Shown: positions 1-6,674, counted from the stretch's first letter. The stretch is 16,773 nt of DNA from DASRBO01 sp035653595 (GCA_035653595.1 DASRBO010000073.1:1-16773), one strand, 5' to 3'. A program made the numbers and translations. The notes: generated from the letters alone by a model not told the origin.

Positions 1-183
1 GCGGAAGCCGACCGTCCGTTCCCCCAGCTCCTCCTCGAGCGCCTCGACCAGCTCGATCAGGGCCAGCGAGTCGGCGTCGAGGTCGTCACCGAAAGACGCC
101 GCCTCGGTGATCGAGGACGGCTCGATCTCGAGGATGTCGGCCAGTCGGTCGCGGATCAGCTCGAAGACCTGCTGGCGGTCCAT
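1..183 (-). CDS. acpP: Acyl carrier protein, C-terminal end cut off by the window
   Basis: Acyl carrier protein holds growing fatty acyl chains as thioesters on a 4'-phosphopantetheine arm during type II fatty acid synthesis in the cytoplasm. The visible 61 residues begin MDRQQVFELI and include the DADSLALIELVEALEEE helix II region; Ser39 in the Asp-Ser-Leu motif is the expected phosphopantetheine attachment site. The acidic composition and short helical segments fit the family, which is usually about 80 residues, so roughly 20 residues are missing beyond position 1. The ATG at 183-181 is preceded by a good GGGAGG ribosome binding site. It is the last visible gene of the rsmD-coaD-plsX operon, 91 bp after plsX. 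CoaD and PlsX, encoded upstream, respectively help make its prosthetic-group donor and consume its acyl form. Confidence 0.95.
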   Translation of the reverse strand, partial: MDRQQVFELIRDRLADILEIEPSSITEAASFGDDLDADSLALIELVEALEEELGERTVGFR

Positions 184-247
184 CGGGCCTCCCTCGACAT
201 GGGTCTCTGCCGGCAACGCAACTCCTCGCTCGACGGTTGGGGCCGGA

Positions 248-253
248 ATTCTA
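248..253 (-). promoter_or_regulatory. Possible -10 element of an acpP promoter
   Basis: The 91-bp gap between plsX and acpP contains TAGAAT on the minus strand, five of six matches to the consensus -10 hexamer. A weak -35 candidate (TGACCG) lies 18 bp upstream, overlapping the plsX stop codon. acpP is often expressed more strongly than its operon neighbours, so a private promoter would make sense. This is inference from a short match in a GC-rich gap. Confidence 0.3.
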
Positions 254-274
254 ATGGGGGACGACGCCGGCCGG

Positions 275-1258
275 TCAGTCGGCGACGGCCTCGGCCAGGC
301 GCCCCACCAGGTCGTGGCGGACCATGTCGCGGGCGACCGCCAGGGCGTTGACGATGGCCCGGGCCGAGGACGACCCGTGGCTGATGATGCAGACCCCCTT
401 GACCCCCAGCAGCATGGCCCCGCCGTAGGTGTCGGGGTCGAGGTCGTGGGCGAGGGGGGCCAGCGCCGGCAGGAGCACCTTGGCGGCCTCCTTGGCCTCC
501 TCGGTCGAGGTCATGGCGGCGAGGACGGCGTCGATGACCGCCCTGATCCCGCCCTCGAGGGTCTTGAGCACCACGTTGCCGGTGAAGCCGTCGGTCACGA
601 CCACGTCGACCCGGTCGCTGACGATGTCGCGCCCCTCGACGTTGCCGATGAACTGGACCCCGGCCCCGGCGGTCAGCAGGGCGTGGGTGGCCTTCACCAG
701 CGGGGTGCCCTTGGAATCCTCCTCCCCGATCGAGAGCAGGCCCACCCGCGGCTTGTCTATCCCGTAGCGGTCGGAGGAGAAGACCGCCCCCATCTGGGCG
801 AACTGAACCAGCATCGGGGCGCTGCACTCGGCGTTGGCCCCGGCGTCGAGCAGGACGGTCGGCGTCGAGCCAGGCACCGGTATGGGCGTGGCGATCGCCG
901 GCCGGCTCACCCCGGACAGGCGCCCCATGCGCAGCAGGGCCGAGGCCATGGTCGCCCCGGTGTTGCCAGCGCTCACCATGGCGGCGGCCCGGCCGTCCCG
1001 CACCGCCTCGGCCGCCCGGACCAGGCTGGAGTCCTTCTTGCGCCTGACCCCCTGGGCCGGATCCTCGTCCATGCCCACCACCTCGCTGGCCGCCAGCACC
1101 GGCAGGCCGCCGGTGTCGCCGAGACGGTCGGGCTGGCCGACCAGGAGGACGTCGATGCCCAGCTCCTCGGCCGCCTGGCGGGCGCCGGCGACTATCTCCT
1201 CGGGGGCCCGGTCGCCCCCCATGGCGTCGAGGGCGATGGGAAGCGAGGTCGCTATCAG
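275..1258 (-). CDS. plsX: Phosphate acyltransferase PlsX (acyl-ACP:phosphate)
   Basis: PlsX converts acyl-ACP and phosphate to acyl-phosphate, the acyl donor used by PlsY to begin phospholipid synthesis; it is a peripheral cytoplasmic enzyme. The N-terminal IALDAMGGDRAPEEIVAGA, the central SAGNTGATMASALLRMGR, and NVEGRDIV and VTDGFTGNVVLK motifs identify the family, and the length of about 327 residues is normal. The start is uncertain. No ATG, GTG or TTG lies at the expected place, and the first ATG (1222) falls inside the conserved ALDAMGGD motif and would destroy it. I placed the start at CTG 1258, which overlaps the rpmF stop; ATA 1255 is the other candidate. The gene follows rpmF directly and precedes acpP, the usual order. 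Confidence 0.93.
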   Translation of the reverse strand: MIATSLPIALDAMGGDRAPEEIVAGARQAAEELGIDVLLVGQPDRLGDTGGLPVLAASEVVGMDEDPAQGVRRKKDSSLVRAAEAVRDGRAAAMVSAGNTGATMASALLRMGRLSGVSRPAIATPIPVPGSTPTVLLDAGANAECSAPMLVQFAQMGAVFSSDRYGIDKPRVGLLSIGEEDSKGTPLVKATHALLTAGAGVQFIGNVEGRDIVSDRVDVVVTDGFTGNVVLKTLEGGIRAVIDAVLAAMTSTEEAKEAAKVLLPALAPLAHDLDPDTYGGAMLLGVKGVCIISHGSSSARAIVNALAVARDMVRHDLVGRLAEAVAD

Positions 1259-1434
1259 TCCACCTCGACGGCCTGGCGGCCCCCGTACCAACCGCAGTTG
1301 GGGCACACCACATGGGGCACCTTGGCCTCGGCGCAGTGCGGGCAGATGCTGCGGGCGGGAGCCGACAGCCTCCAGTTGGAGGCCCGCCGGCTGCGGCTCT
1401 TGGCCTTGGACGTCTTCTTCTTGGGTACGGCCAT
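1255..1434 (-). CDS. rpmF: 50S ribosomal protein L32
   Basis: Ribosomal protein L32 is a small component of the large ribosomal subunit. The 59-residue product starts MAVPKKKTSKAKSRSRRAS, the hallmark L32 N-terminus, and carries a zinc ribbon formed by CPQC (31-34) and CPNC (44-47). It is therefore the cysteine-containing form rather than the cysteine-less form that some bacteria use under zinc limitation. The ATG at 1434 has GGAAG a few bases upstream. It lies 21 bp after the DUF177 gene and overlaps the proposed plsX start; the DUF177-rpmF-plsX order is widely conserved. Confidence 0.96.
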   Translation of the reverse strand: MAVPKKKTSKAKSRSRRASNWRLSAPARSICPHCAEAKVPHVVCPNCGWYGGRQAVEVD

Positions 1435-1455
1435 TTCTCTTCCGGCTCCGTTGGT

Positions 1456-1980
1456 CTAGCGGTCGGCGGGGCCCGCCCCGGGCTGGGAGCGCAGGCTGTC
1501 GAGCGTCGCCCACCGGGGATCGCTCGGCGGGGGGCACTGGCACGGTGACCGGTTCAGGTCGGCCCCGCAGCTCGGGCACAGTCCCAGGCAACCCTCGAAG
1601 CAGAGGGGGGCCTGGGGCAGCTCGAGCAGGACAGCGTCGCGCGCCAGCGGTTCGAGATCGAGCTGGTCGCCGTCGAAAGGATAGGTCTCCTCGCCGGAGC
1701 TGTGCCTCTCGTAGAGCTCGCGCACCTCGACCGCCAGGGCGCCCTCGGCCCGGCCGAGGCAGCGACGGCACTCCCCCTCCCAGGGGGCCTCCACGGTGGC
1801 GGTGACCATGATCCCGCCGTGGACCGGCTCCAGCTCGGCCTCCACCACCACCTCGGCCCGGTCCGGGACACGGCTCGCCGACACGGCGAGGCCCGGTATG
1901 GGGCCCCGGCGCTCGACGTGTTTGGGGCCCCTCTGGGCGAGATTGGTAACCGGCACCAGGAACTCCCGCCGGGGCGCCAC
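1456..1980 (-). CDS. DUF177 (YceD-like) protein
   Basis: This 174-residue protein belongs to the DUF177/YceD family, almost always encoded just before rpmF and linked in plants and bacteria to 23S rRNA accumulation. Visible hallmarks are the N-terminal strand REFLVPVTNLAQR, the central EGECRRCLG with Cys71 and Cys74, and a C-terminal cysteine cluster (Cys127, 131, 135, 138, 147, 149) including the pattern LCPSCGADLN. The two cysteine groups suggest metal binding. The GTG start at 1980-1978 lies two bases after the stop of the coiled-coil gene, so the two are probably translationally coupled. Family assignment is firm; the molecular role is not established. Confidence 0.88.
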   Translation of the reverse strand: MAPRREFLVPVTNLAQRGPKHVERRGPIPGLAVSASRVPDRAEVVVEAELEPVHGGIMVTATVEAPWEGECRRCLGRAEGALAVEVRELYERHSSGEETYPFDGDQLDLEPLARDAVLLELPQAPLCFEGCLGLCPSCGADLNRSPCQCPPPSDPRWATLDSLRSQPGAGPADR

Positions 1981-1982
1981 GG

Positions 1983-2600
1983 TCAGCCCCGGTCCTGGTC
2001 GAAGAGGGCGCCTCCCCCGCCGGAGCCCCTGGCCCCCTCGGCGCCGGGGTAGCCGGACCCGGCCGGCTCACCGGGCGCCTCCCCCAGCAGCTCGCTGGGG
2101 GGCCCGTCGGCGATCGGCAGCGGACCCGGGGCGGCCTGCAGCTTCTCCCGCCCGGCGTGCACCGACTTCATCGTGCGTTGGAGCACTATCTCGAGGGCCG
2201 CCAACCGCTGGTCGCAGTAGTCCTCCGCCTCGTGGCGCAGGCGCATGGCCCGCTCGCGGGCCTCCTCGACGAGGCGCTCGGCCGTGTGCTGGGCCTCCCG
2301 CACGATCTCTGTCCGCTGGACCAGGCGCTCGGCCCGCACCCTGGCGGCGTCGAGGATCTCGTTGGCCTCCCGCTGGACCTTGTCGAGGTACTCCTGGCGC
2401 TCGCGCAGCATCCAGCGGGCCTGACGCAGCTCGTCGGGCAGCCGGTCCAGGGCCGCCTCGAGCAGCTCGATCACCTCGTCCTTGCTGCTGATCAGGACCG
2501 AGGTGGACAGGGGCACGGACTTGCCGTTGTTGATGATCTCGATCACCCGCCGCAGCAGGGTGTCGGAGTCGGGCTGTTCGGTACCGGATTCGACGCTCAT
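1983..2600 (-). CDS. sepIVA: SepIVA-like septation factor (DivIVA-like coiled coil)
   Basis: This 205-residue protein is mostly a charged coiled coil (about residues 40-155) rich in Glu, Arg and Ala, with a low-complexity Gly/Pro/Ala tail. It resembles mycobacterial SepIVA (Rv2927c), a DivIVA-like factor needed for cell division. The shared part is the C-terminal helix RLRHEAEDYCDQRLAALE followed by TMKSVHAGREKLQ. Rv2927c also lies beside the DUF177 gene, which supports orthology. The ATG at 2600 overlaps the coaD stop (ATGA). A longer in-frame reading upstream is rejected because it would run antisense to coaD conserved sequence in another frame. It probably acts at the membrane near the septum; that role is by homology only. 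Confidence 0.75.
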   Translation of the reverse strand: MSVESGTEQPDSDTLLRRVIEIINNGKSVPLSTSVLISSKDEVIELLEAALDRLPDELRQARWMLRERQEYLDKVQREANEILDAARVRAERLVQRTEIVREAQHTAERLVEEARERAMRLRHEAEDYCDQRLAALEIVLQRTMKSVHAGREKLQAAPGPLPIADGPPSELLGEAPGEPAGSGYPGAEGARGSGGGGALFDQDRG

Positions 2601-3076
2601 CGTCTCAGCCGGGCATCGATCCGCGCCGCCACCGATTCGGGCACGAACGGCGACACGTCGCCACCCAGCTTCGCCACCTCCTTCAACAGTCGCGACGCCA
2701 CGAACGAGTGCTTGAGCCCGGTGGGCAGGAAGACGGTGTCGATCCCGCTCAAGCTGTGGTTCATCTGGGCCTGCTGCATCTCCGACTCGAAGTCGGACCA
2801 CGCCCTTATCCCCTTGACGATGGCGGTGGCGCCCACCTCCTTGGCCACGTCGACCACCAGACCGTGGCCGCCCATGGCCCGGACGTTGCCCAGGCCGGAA
2901 GTGGACTCGGTCACCATGGCCTTCCGCTCGTCGAGGTCGAAGAAGGAATCGGCCTTCTGCGGGTTGGAGATCACGACCACGACAACCTGGTCGAACAGCG
3001 CCGCCGCCCGCTCCACGATCTCGAGGTGACCGTTGTGGAACGGATCGAAGGACCCGGGGAACAGCGCTGTGCGCAA
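2597..3076 (-). CDS. coaD: Phosphopantetheine adenylyltransferase
   Basis: CoaD transfers AMP from ATP to 4'-phosphopantetheine, giving dephospho-CoA, the penultimate step of CoA synthesis in the cytoplasm. The 159-residue length is typical. The N-terminal GSFDPFHNGH (residues 8-17) holds the nucleotidyltransferase H-x-G-H motif (His14, His17). KGIRAWSDFESEMQQAQMN matches the family's substrate-binding helix, and SFVASRLLKEVA corresponds to the C-terminal ATP-binding segment. The start is TTG at 3076, chosen because the conserved motif begins seven residues later and AAAGG (3084-3088) sits seven bases upstream, inside the end of rsmD. It is 4 bp from rsmD and overlaps the SepIVA-like gene by 4 bp. 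Confidence 0.96.
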   Translation of the reverse strand: MRTALFPGSFDPFHNGHLEIVERAAALFDQVVVVVISNPQKADSFFDLDERKAMVTESTSGLGNVRAMGGHGLVVDVAKEVGATAIVKGIRAWSDFESEMQQAQMNHSLSGIDTVFLPTGLKHSFVASRLLKEVAKLGGDVSPFVPESVAARIDARLRR

Positions 3077-3080
3077 GTGG

Positions 3081-3617
3081 CTACCTTTCGGAGGGGTCGG
3101 TGCCGGAGACGGGCCGCAGGAGCGTCATCACGGTAGTGCCGTAGCGGCGGCTCCTCATGACATCCCACCCCCGCCCCGGCTCCACCGGGCCGGCCGCCTC
3201 GGCCACCACCAGGGCCGCCGTCAGCCGGCTGAGCAGGACGTCCCAGGCATCGAAGGCGTAGGGCGGATCGGCGAACACCAGGTCAAAGCTGGGCGCCCGC
3301 CGGAGGTACTCCAGAGCGTCGCCCCGCACCACCTCGGCCGGTCCGAGGCCGGTGGCGGCCAGGTTCGCCTCGATGCAGCGCAGCGAGGTCGCATCGCGCT
3401 CGACGAAGGTGGCCCGGGCGGCCCCCCGCGAGAGGGCCTCGATGCCCATGGCCCCGGTGCCGGCGAAGAGGTCGAGCACCTCTGCCCCGTCCACCACCCC
3501 CAGGGACTCGAGCATGCCGAAGACCGATTCCCGCACCCGGTCGGTGGTCGGTCGCACCCGTCGTCCGGGCGGGGCGACCAGTCTTCTCCCGCCGGCGGAG
3601 CCGGCGACGACCCTCAC
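3081..3617 (-). CDS. rsmD: 16S rRNA (guanine(966)-N2)-methyltransferase
   Basis: RsmD methylates G966 (E. coli numbering) of 16S rRNA on 30S particles using S-adenosylmethionine. The 178-residue product starts MRVVAGSAGGRRL, the canonical RsmD N-terminus. It continues with RPTTDRVRESVFGML, the SAM-binding motif DLFAGTGAMGIEALSRGA (49-66) and the catalytic DPPY (117-120). Start: GTG 3617 is preferred because it gives the canonical N-terminus; an in-frame GTG at 3626 would add three residues. rsmD-coaD adjacency is one of the most conserved pairs in Actinobacteria. The gene faces away from the thioesterase gene with very little room between them for a promoter. Confidence 0.94.
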   Translation of the reverse strand: MRVVAGSAGGRRLVAPPGRRVRPTTDRVRESVFGMLESLGVVDGAEVLDLFAGTGAMGIEALSRGAARATFVERDATSLRCIEANLAATGLGPAEVVRGDALEYLRRAPSFDLVFADPPYAFDAWDVLLSRLTAALVVAEAAGPVEPGRGWDVMRSRRYGTTVMTLLRPVSGTDPSER

Positions 3618-3651
3618 GGCCCTCACTATGCCCGGGCTACCGTCGACGCCG

Positions 3652-4044
3652 ATGGAGGGCGACTGCTTCGGGTGCGGCGACGACAATCCCGCCGGCCTCA
3701 AGCTGCGCTTCGAACGCACCGAGGCGGGGGTGGCCGCCCGCTTCCTCCCCAGGCCCGAGCACGTCGGAGCCACCGGCATCCTGCACGGGGGGATTGCGGC
3801 TACCTGCCTCGACGAGACGATGGCCGCCCTCGGCTTCGTGCTCGACGGCGTGCACTGCGTGACCGCCACCCTCCAGCTCCGGTACCGCCACCGGGTGCCG
3901 GTGGATGGCCGCCCGGTCCTGATCGAGGCGTGGCGAGACCGGGCCGAGGCCAGGCGGCGCCAACGGGTCCGGGGCCGGCTCAGCCTGGCCGACGGGACGG
4001 TGGCCGTGGAGGCGGAGGGGATCTTCGTCCAGGTCGGCCGGTGA
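3652..4044 (+). CDS. Hotdog-fold acyl-CoA thioesterase (PaaI-like)
   Basis: This 130-residue protein is a single hotdog domain of the PaaI/acyl-CoA thioesterase type, which hydrolyses acyl-CoA to free acid and CoA. Visible signs are the N-terminal CFGCGDDNPAGLKLRF, seen in many of these thioesterases, and the core GILHGGIAATCLDETMA, in which HGG (45-47) and Asp54/Glu55 are the expected substrate-binding and catalytic positions. The central strand TATLQLRYRHRVPVDG is typical. I chose ATG 3652 because the family motif begins at residue 5; an in-frame ATG at 3628 would add eight residues. Its stop overlaps the start of the next small gene. The acyl substrate cannot be told from sequence. Confidence 0.85.
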   Translation: MEGDCFGCGDDNPAGLKLRFERTEAGVAARFLPRPEHVGATGILHGGIAATCLDETMAALGFVLDGVHCVTATLQLRYRHRVPVDGRPVLIEAWRDRAEARRRQRVRGRLSLADGTVAVEAEGIFVQVGR

Positions 4045-4247
4045 GCTGGCGGGAAGGGCCCTCGCCGGCCGAGGGCCCCCTGGTCCCCGATCCGGTGATC
4101 GTCTGCATCGACTGCGGCGGCCGGGCCCACCTGATCAGCCGGTGGGACGACGAGGACCCGCCCCGGCCCGGGGACCTGGCCACCTACCGCTGCTCGGACT
4201 GCGCCGACCGCTGGGACATAGTCCTCGAGGAGCCCGAGGCGGGCTGA
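4041..4247 (+). CDS. Small zinc-ribbon protein
   Basis: This 68-residue protein begins at GTG 4041, overlapping the thioesterase stop (GTGA), so translation is probably coupled. Two knuckles, CIDC (22-25) and CSDC (51-54), separated by 25 residues, form a likely zinc ribbon: VCIDCGGRAHLIS ... TYRCSDCADRWDI. The pattern resembles generic rubredoxin-like or zinc-ribbon domains, but I do not recognise a named family. The acidic tail and lack of other domains suggest a binding or adaptor role. Coding potential is supported by the paired CxxC motifs, the coupled start and its ending before the convergent gene at 4309. The function is unknown. Confidence 0.7.
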   Translation: MSWREGPSPAEGPLVPDPVIVCIDCGGRAHLISRWDDEDPPRPGDLATYRCSDCADRWDIVLEEPEAG

Positions 4248-4308
4248 CCGCGGCCGGGGTCGCCGTCGGTGGCGCCGGGTTCGGTCCGGACGGTCCCCCC
4301 TGCGGTTC

Positions 4309-5256
4309 TCAGGCCACCGCTGGGCCCAGGGCCGAGGCCAGCTCGGCCACGATGTCGGCCGCCGGCATCGCCCGGCCCACCATGGCCACCGACTGTCCGG
4401 CGTAGAGCGCCATGGCATCGATGCGCCCGGTGGTCGACCGCACCGGCGGGCTCGACGAGAGGCGCATCACCGGGAAGCGCCGGTCGCCGACCCCGGTCTC
4501 CCCCAGCACCGGGTCGGTGCAGGCCTCGGCCGCCTCGACGCAGCAGCGCAGGACCCGATGGGGGGCGTCGGGCCACATGGCTCCGAAAGCGGTGGTGAGC
4601 ACGGTGTCCTCGGCCGCCGCCCCGGCCAGGGCGGCGAGGTACTCGGGGTGGACGTCGGCCTCCACCGCCGCCAGGAACCGGGTCCCCACCCGGGCCCCGG
4701 CGGCGCCGGCAGCGAGGACGGCGGCCACCGAGCGGGCCGAGCCGATGCCCCCGGCCGCCACCACCGGGACCTCGACCGAGGACAGCACGCTCTCGAGCAG
4801 GGGAAGCAGCCCGGTGGTGCCGCGGACGTGGCCCCCGGCCTCGACCCCCTGGGCCACCACCAGGTCGCAACCGGCGCCGGCCGCCGCCCGGGCCTCCTCG
4901 GTGGAGCCCACCTGCCAGCCCGCCAGCGCCCCGCCCTGATGGACCCGGTCCACCAGGGTCGGGTCGGGGTCGCCGTAGAAGAACTCGACCAGCCGGGCCC
5001 GCCCGGCCGCCGCCTCCACTGCCTCCAGGTCGAGGAACGGCATCAGGAAGTTGACCCCGAAGGCGCCGGTGGTCCGGCCAGCGACGGCATCGAGCGCGGC
5101 GGCAACGACCCCCGCCGGCATGGCCGCCCCTCCCAGGGTGCCCAACGCCCCCGCCTCGGCCACCGCCGCCACCAGGTCGGGGCCGGCCGCCCCGCCCATG
5201 CCCGCCTGCTGGATGGGGACCCGGCAGCCGACCATCCGGGTGAGTGCTGTCTCCAT
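4309..5256 (-). CDS. Nitronate monooxygenase family flavoprotein (2-nitropropane dioxygenase-like)
   Basis: The 315-residue product is an FMN-binding TIM barrel of the nitronate monooxygenase family, which oxidises alkyl nitronates to carbonyl compounds and nitrite; some relatives are enoyl-ACP reductases (FabK) or have other substrates. Visible motifs are VPIQQAGMGG near the N-terminus (13-22), QGVEAGGHVRG (136-146) with the conserved His143, AAGGIGSARSVAAVLAAGA (167-185) and GTRFL (191-195), which bind the FMN phosphate. The ATG at 5256 gives the standard N-terminus METALTRMVGCRVPI. The length is slightly short of the usual 330-360 residues. It stands alone on the minus strand, divergent from the DUF3565-DUF1971 gene with a 58-bp gap. 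Confidence 0.85.
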   Translation of the reverse strand: METALTRMVGCRVPIQQAGMGGAAGPDLVAAVAEAGALGTLGGAAMPAGVVAAALDAVAGRTTGAFGVNFLMPFLDLEAVEAAAGRARLVEFFYGDPDPTLVDRVHQGGALAGWQVGSTEEARAAAGAGCDLVVAQGVEAGGHVRGTTGLLPLLESVLSSVEVPVVAAGGIGSARSVAAVLAAGAAGARVGTRFLAAVEADVHPEYLAALAGAAAEDTVLTTAFGAMWPDAPHRVLRCCVEAAEACTDPVLGETGVGDRRFPVMRLSSSPPVRSTTGRIDAMALYAGQSVAMVGRAMPAADIVAELASALGPAVA

Positions 5257-5314
5257 CAGCGCAGTCTGGTCCCGGCCGGCGCCGCCAGGTGTGCCGGACG
5301 GCCAGTATGACGGG

Positions 5315-5791
5315 GTGCAGCGCCGCATCGAGGGGTTCCGCCGCGACGAGGTGGGCGACTGGGTGGCCGAGCTTGCCTGCCTCCACGGCCAGCACGTCCG
5401 CCACCGGCCCCCCTTCCAGGAACGGCCCTGGGTGGACACGCCCGAGGGCAGGGCGGCACGGGTGGGCACGGCCATCGACTGCCCGCTGTGCGACCGGCTG
5501 GAGCTGCCCGAGGGCCTCGAGGTCGCCCGGGGCGTCGGCCCCTTCGACGACGCCACCGTTCCGGCCGGCCTGCGGCGCCAGCACCGCGTCGCCGCCCACA
5601 CCTGGGCCCTGATCCGCCTGGCCAGGGGCTCGGCCGAGCTGGCAGTGGCCACAGATCCGCCCCGGACGGTCCAGCTGTCGGAGGGGGAATCGGTGGCCGT
5701 GCCCCCGGAGGTCCCCCACACCCTGGGGGTGCACGGACCGGTGCAGCTCACCATCGAGTTCCTGGTCCGACCGGGCCACGGCGGGGCCTGA
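5315..5791 (+). CDS. DUF3565-DUF1971 fusion protein (cupin-like C-terminus)
   Basis: The 158-residue product appears to join two uncharacterised domains. Residues 1-60 match DUF3565: RRIEGFRRDEVGDWVAELAC, then HGQHVRH (24-30), PPFQERPWV and a terminal CPLC (56-59). Residues 61-152 match DUF1971, the small domain also found at the N-terminus of some TehB-type tellurite-resistance proteins: LPEGLEV, PFDDATVPAGLRRQH, HTWALIRLARGSAELAV and PPEVPHTLG. His90 and His135 fall where a cupin would bind metal. GTG 5315 is the start because the DUF3565 motif follows at once; GTG 5291 is also in frame. The family calls come from remembered patterns. Biochemical function is unknown, though redox or metal stress is a reasonable guess. 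Confidence 0.72.
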   Translation: MQRRIEGFRRDEVGDWVAELACLHGQHVRHRPPFQERPWVDTPEGRAARVGTAIDCPLCDRLELPEGLEVARGVGPFDDATVPAGLRRQHRVAAHTWALIRLARGSAELAVATDPPRTVQLSEGESVAVPPEVPHTLGVHGPVQLTIEFLVRPGHGGA

Positions 5792-5834
5792 AGGTGGTCG
5801 CCCCAATGGACGCCCCGAGGGCCACCTCCGTCCC

Positions 5835-5856
5835 GCCCGCCCGGCGGCTGGCGGGC
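5835..5856 (+). terminator. Hairpin between the DUF fusion gene and the Nudix gene
   Basis: GCCCGCC (5835-5841) and GGCGGGC (5850-5856) form a perfect 7-bp stem with an 8-base loop, 43 bases after the preceding stop. No T-run follows, so if it terminates transcription it would be one of the T-less hairpins often seen in GC-rich actinobacteria. Chance pairing in such GC-rich DNA is quite possible. Confidence 0.3.
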
Positions 5857-5876
5857 TGAAGGGGGCGGCCCGAGGG

Positions 5877-6662
5877 ATGGAGGCCATCGTCTTTCGGGCG
5901 GCGCTCCTCGACGAGGCCGTCACCAGGTTCCTGGCGGCGGCCGCCCGTCGCTACCGTCTGGCCGCCCTGGTCGGCCCGGACGACGCCGGCGTCACGCCCG
6001 CCCGGCTGGAGCAGCTGGGACCGGAGGTCGTATCGATCGAGACCGGCCCCGACGGGCTCGAGGGTCGGATGGAGGCGCTGGGTTCGGCCGCCAGCCGCCT
6101 CGGGCTCCCGTCCGGGCTCTGCCTGTACCTCGCCTCCTCGGCGGCGGAGGCGGCCACCGCCCGGGCGGCCGGGTTCGTCGCCGTGCCCACCACCGCCGGG
6201 CCCACGCTGGCGTCCGTCCGGGACGCCCTCGGCATGGTCGAGCACGACTACCGGGCGGCCGGCGGGGTGGTGATCGATGGGCCCGAGGTTCTCGTCCTGT
6301 GGCGGGAGTCGCGAGGCGAGTGGCGCCTGCCCAAGGGTCACATCGAGCCGGGCGAGGGGGATCTCGAGGCCGCTCTGCGGGAGGTGGCCGAGGAGTCCGG
6401 CTACGACGACCTGACGGCCGAGGCCGACCTGGGCTGCCGGCAGCTCGACGTCGACGGCTTCGCCGACGGCGGCCCGGGCCATCACGTGGTCCGCGAGGAG
6501 CACTACTTCCGCCTGCGGCCGCTGACCAGGCGCCAGCGCCGCCGGCACGCCGACGAGCTCAAGTTCGACCCGCGGTGGCTGCCCGTCGACGAGGCGCTCC
6601 ACCTGCTCACCTACGAGTTCGAACGGGACTGGCTGGCCACCGCCCTCCGGGCACGGTCCTGA
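5877..6662 (+). CDS. Nudix hydrolase with N-terminal degenerate HAD-like domain
   Basis: The 261-residue protein has two parts. Residues 127-258 form a Nudix domain; the Nudix box at 154-176 (GHIEPGEGDLEAALREVAEE followed by SGY) matches G-x5-E-x7-REUxEExGU exactly, and WRLPKGHIEPGE resembles diadenosine or inositol polyphosphate hydrolases. The substrate is probably a nucleoside diphosphate linked to another group. Residues 1-106 read like a HAD domain (MEAIVF, then RRYRLAALVGPDDAGV, ASRLGLPSGLCLYLASSAAE, ATARAAGFVAVPTT), but the motif I aspartates are replaced (Arg7, Ala9), as are those of motif IV (Ser87, Glu91). That half is probably non-catalytic. ATG 5877 is the start. An intact HAD gene follows 88 bp downstream. 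Confidence 0.85.
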   Translation: MEAIVFRAALLDEAVTRFLAAAARRYRLAALVGPDDAGVTPARLEQLGPEVVSIETGPDGLEGRMEALGSAASRLGLPSGLCLYLASSAAEAATARAAGFVAVPTTAGPTLASVRDALGMVEHDYRAAGGVVIDGPEVLVLWRESRGEWRLPKGHIEPGEGDLEAALREVAEESGYDDLTAEADLGCRQLDVDGFADGGPGHHVVREEHYFRLRPLTRRQRRRHADELKFDPRWLPVDEALHLLTYEFERDWLATALRARS

Positions 6663-6674
6663 GCCGGATCCGGC
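6663..6674. repeat. 12-bp perfect palindrome after the Nudix gene
   Basis: GCCGGATCCGGC is a perfect palindrome beginning directly after the Nudix stop codon, in the 88-bp gap before the HAD gene. It is too short and loop-less to be a convincing terminator. It could be a protein-binding site or chance. Confidence 0.25.

Noticed and set aside
107..1459. Long open frames antisense to plsX and rpmF
   Set aside because: They are rich in Arg, Gly, Pro and Ala, show no family motif and lie opposite well-recognised genes. GC-rich DNA routinely opens such frames.
2601..2801. Extended N-terminus for the SepIVA-like protein
   Set aside because: The extension runs through coaD in another frame and has no family similarity; ATG 2600 with the ATGA overlap is better.
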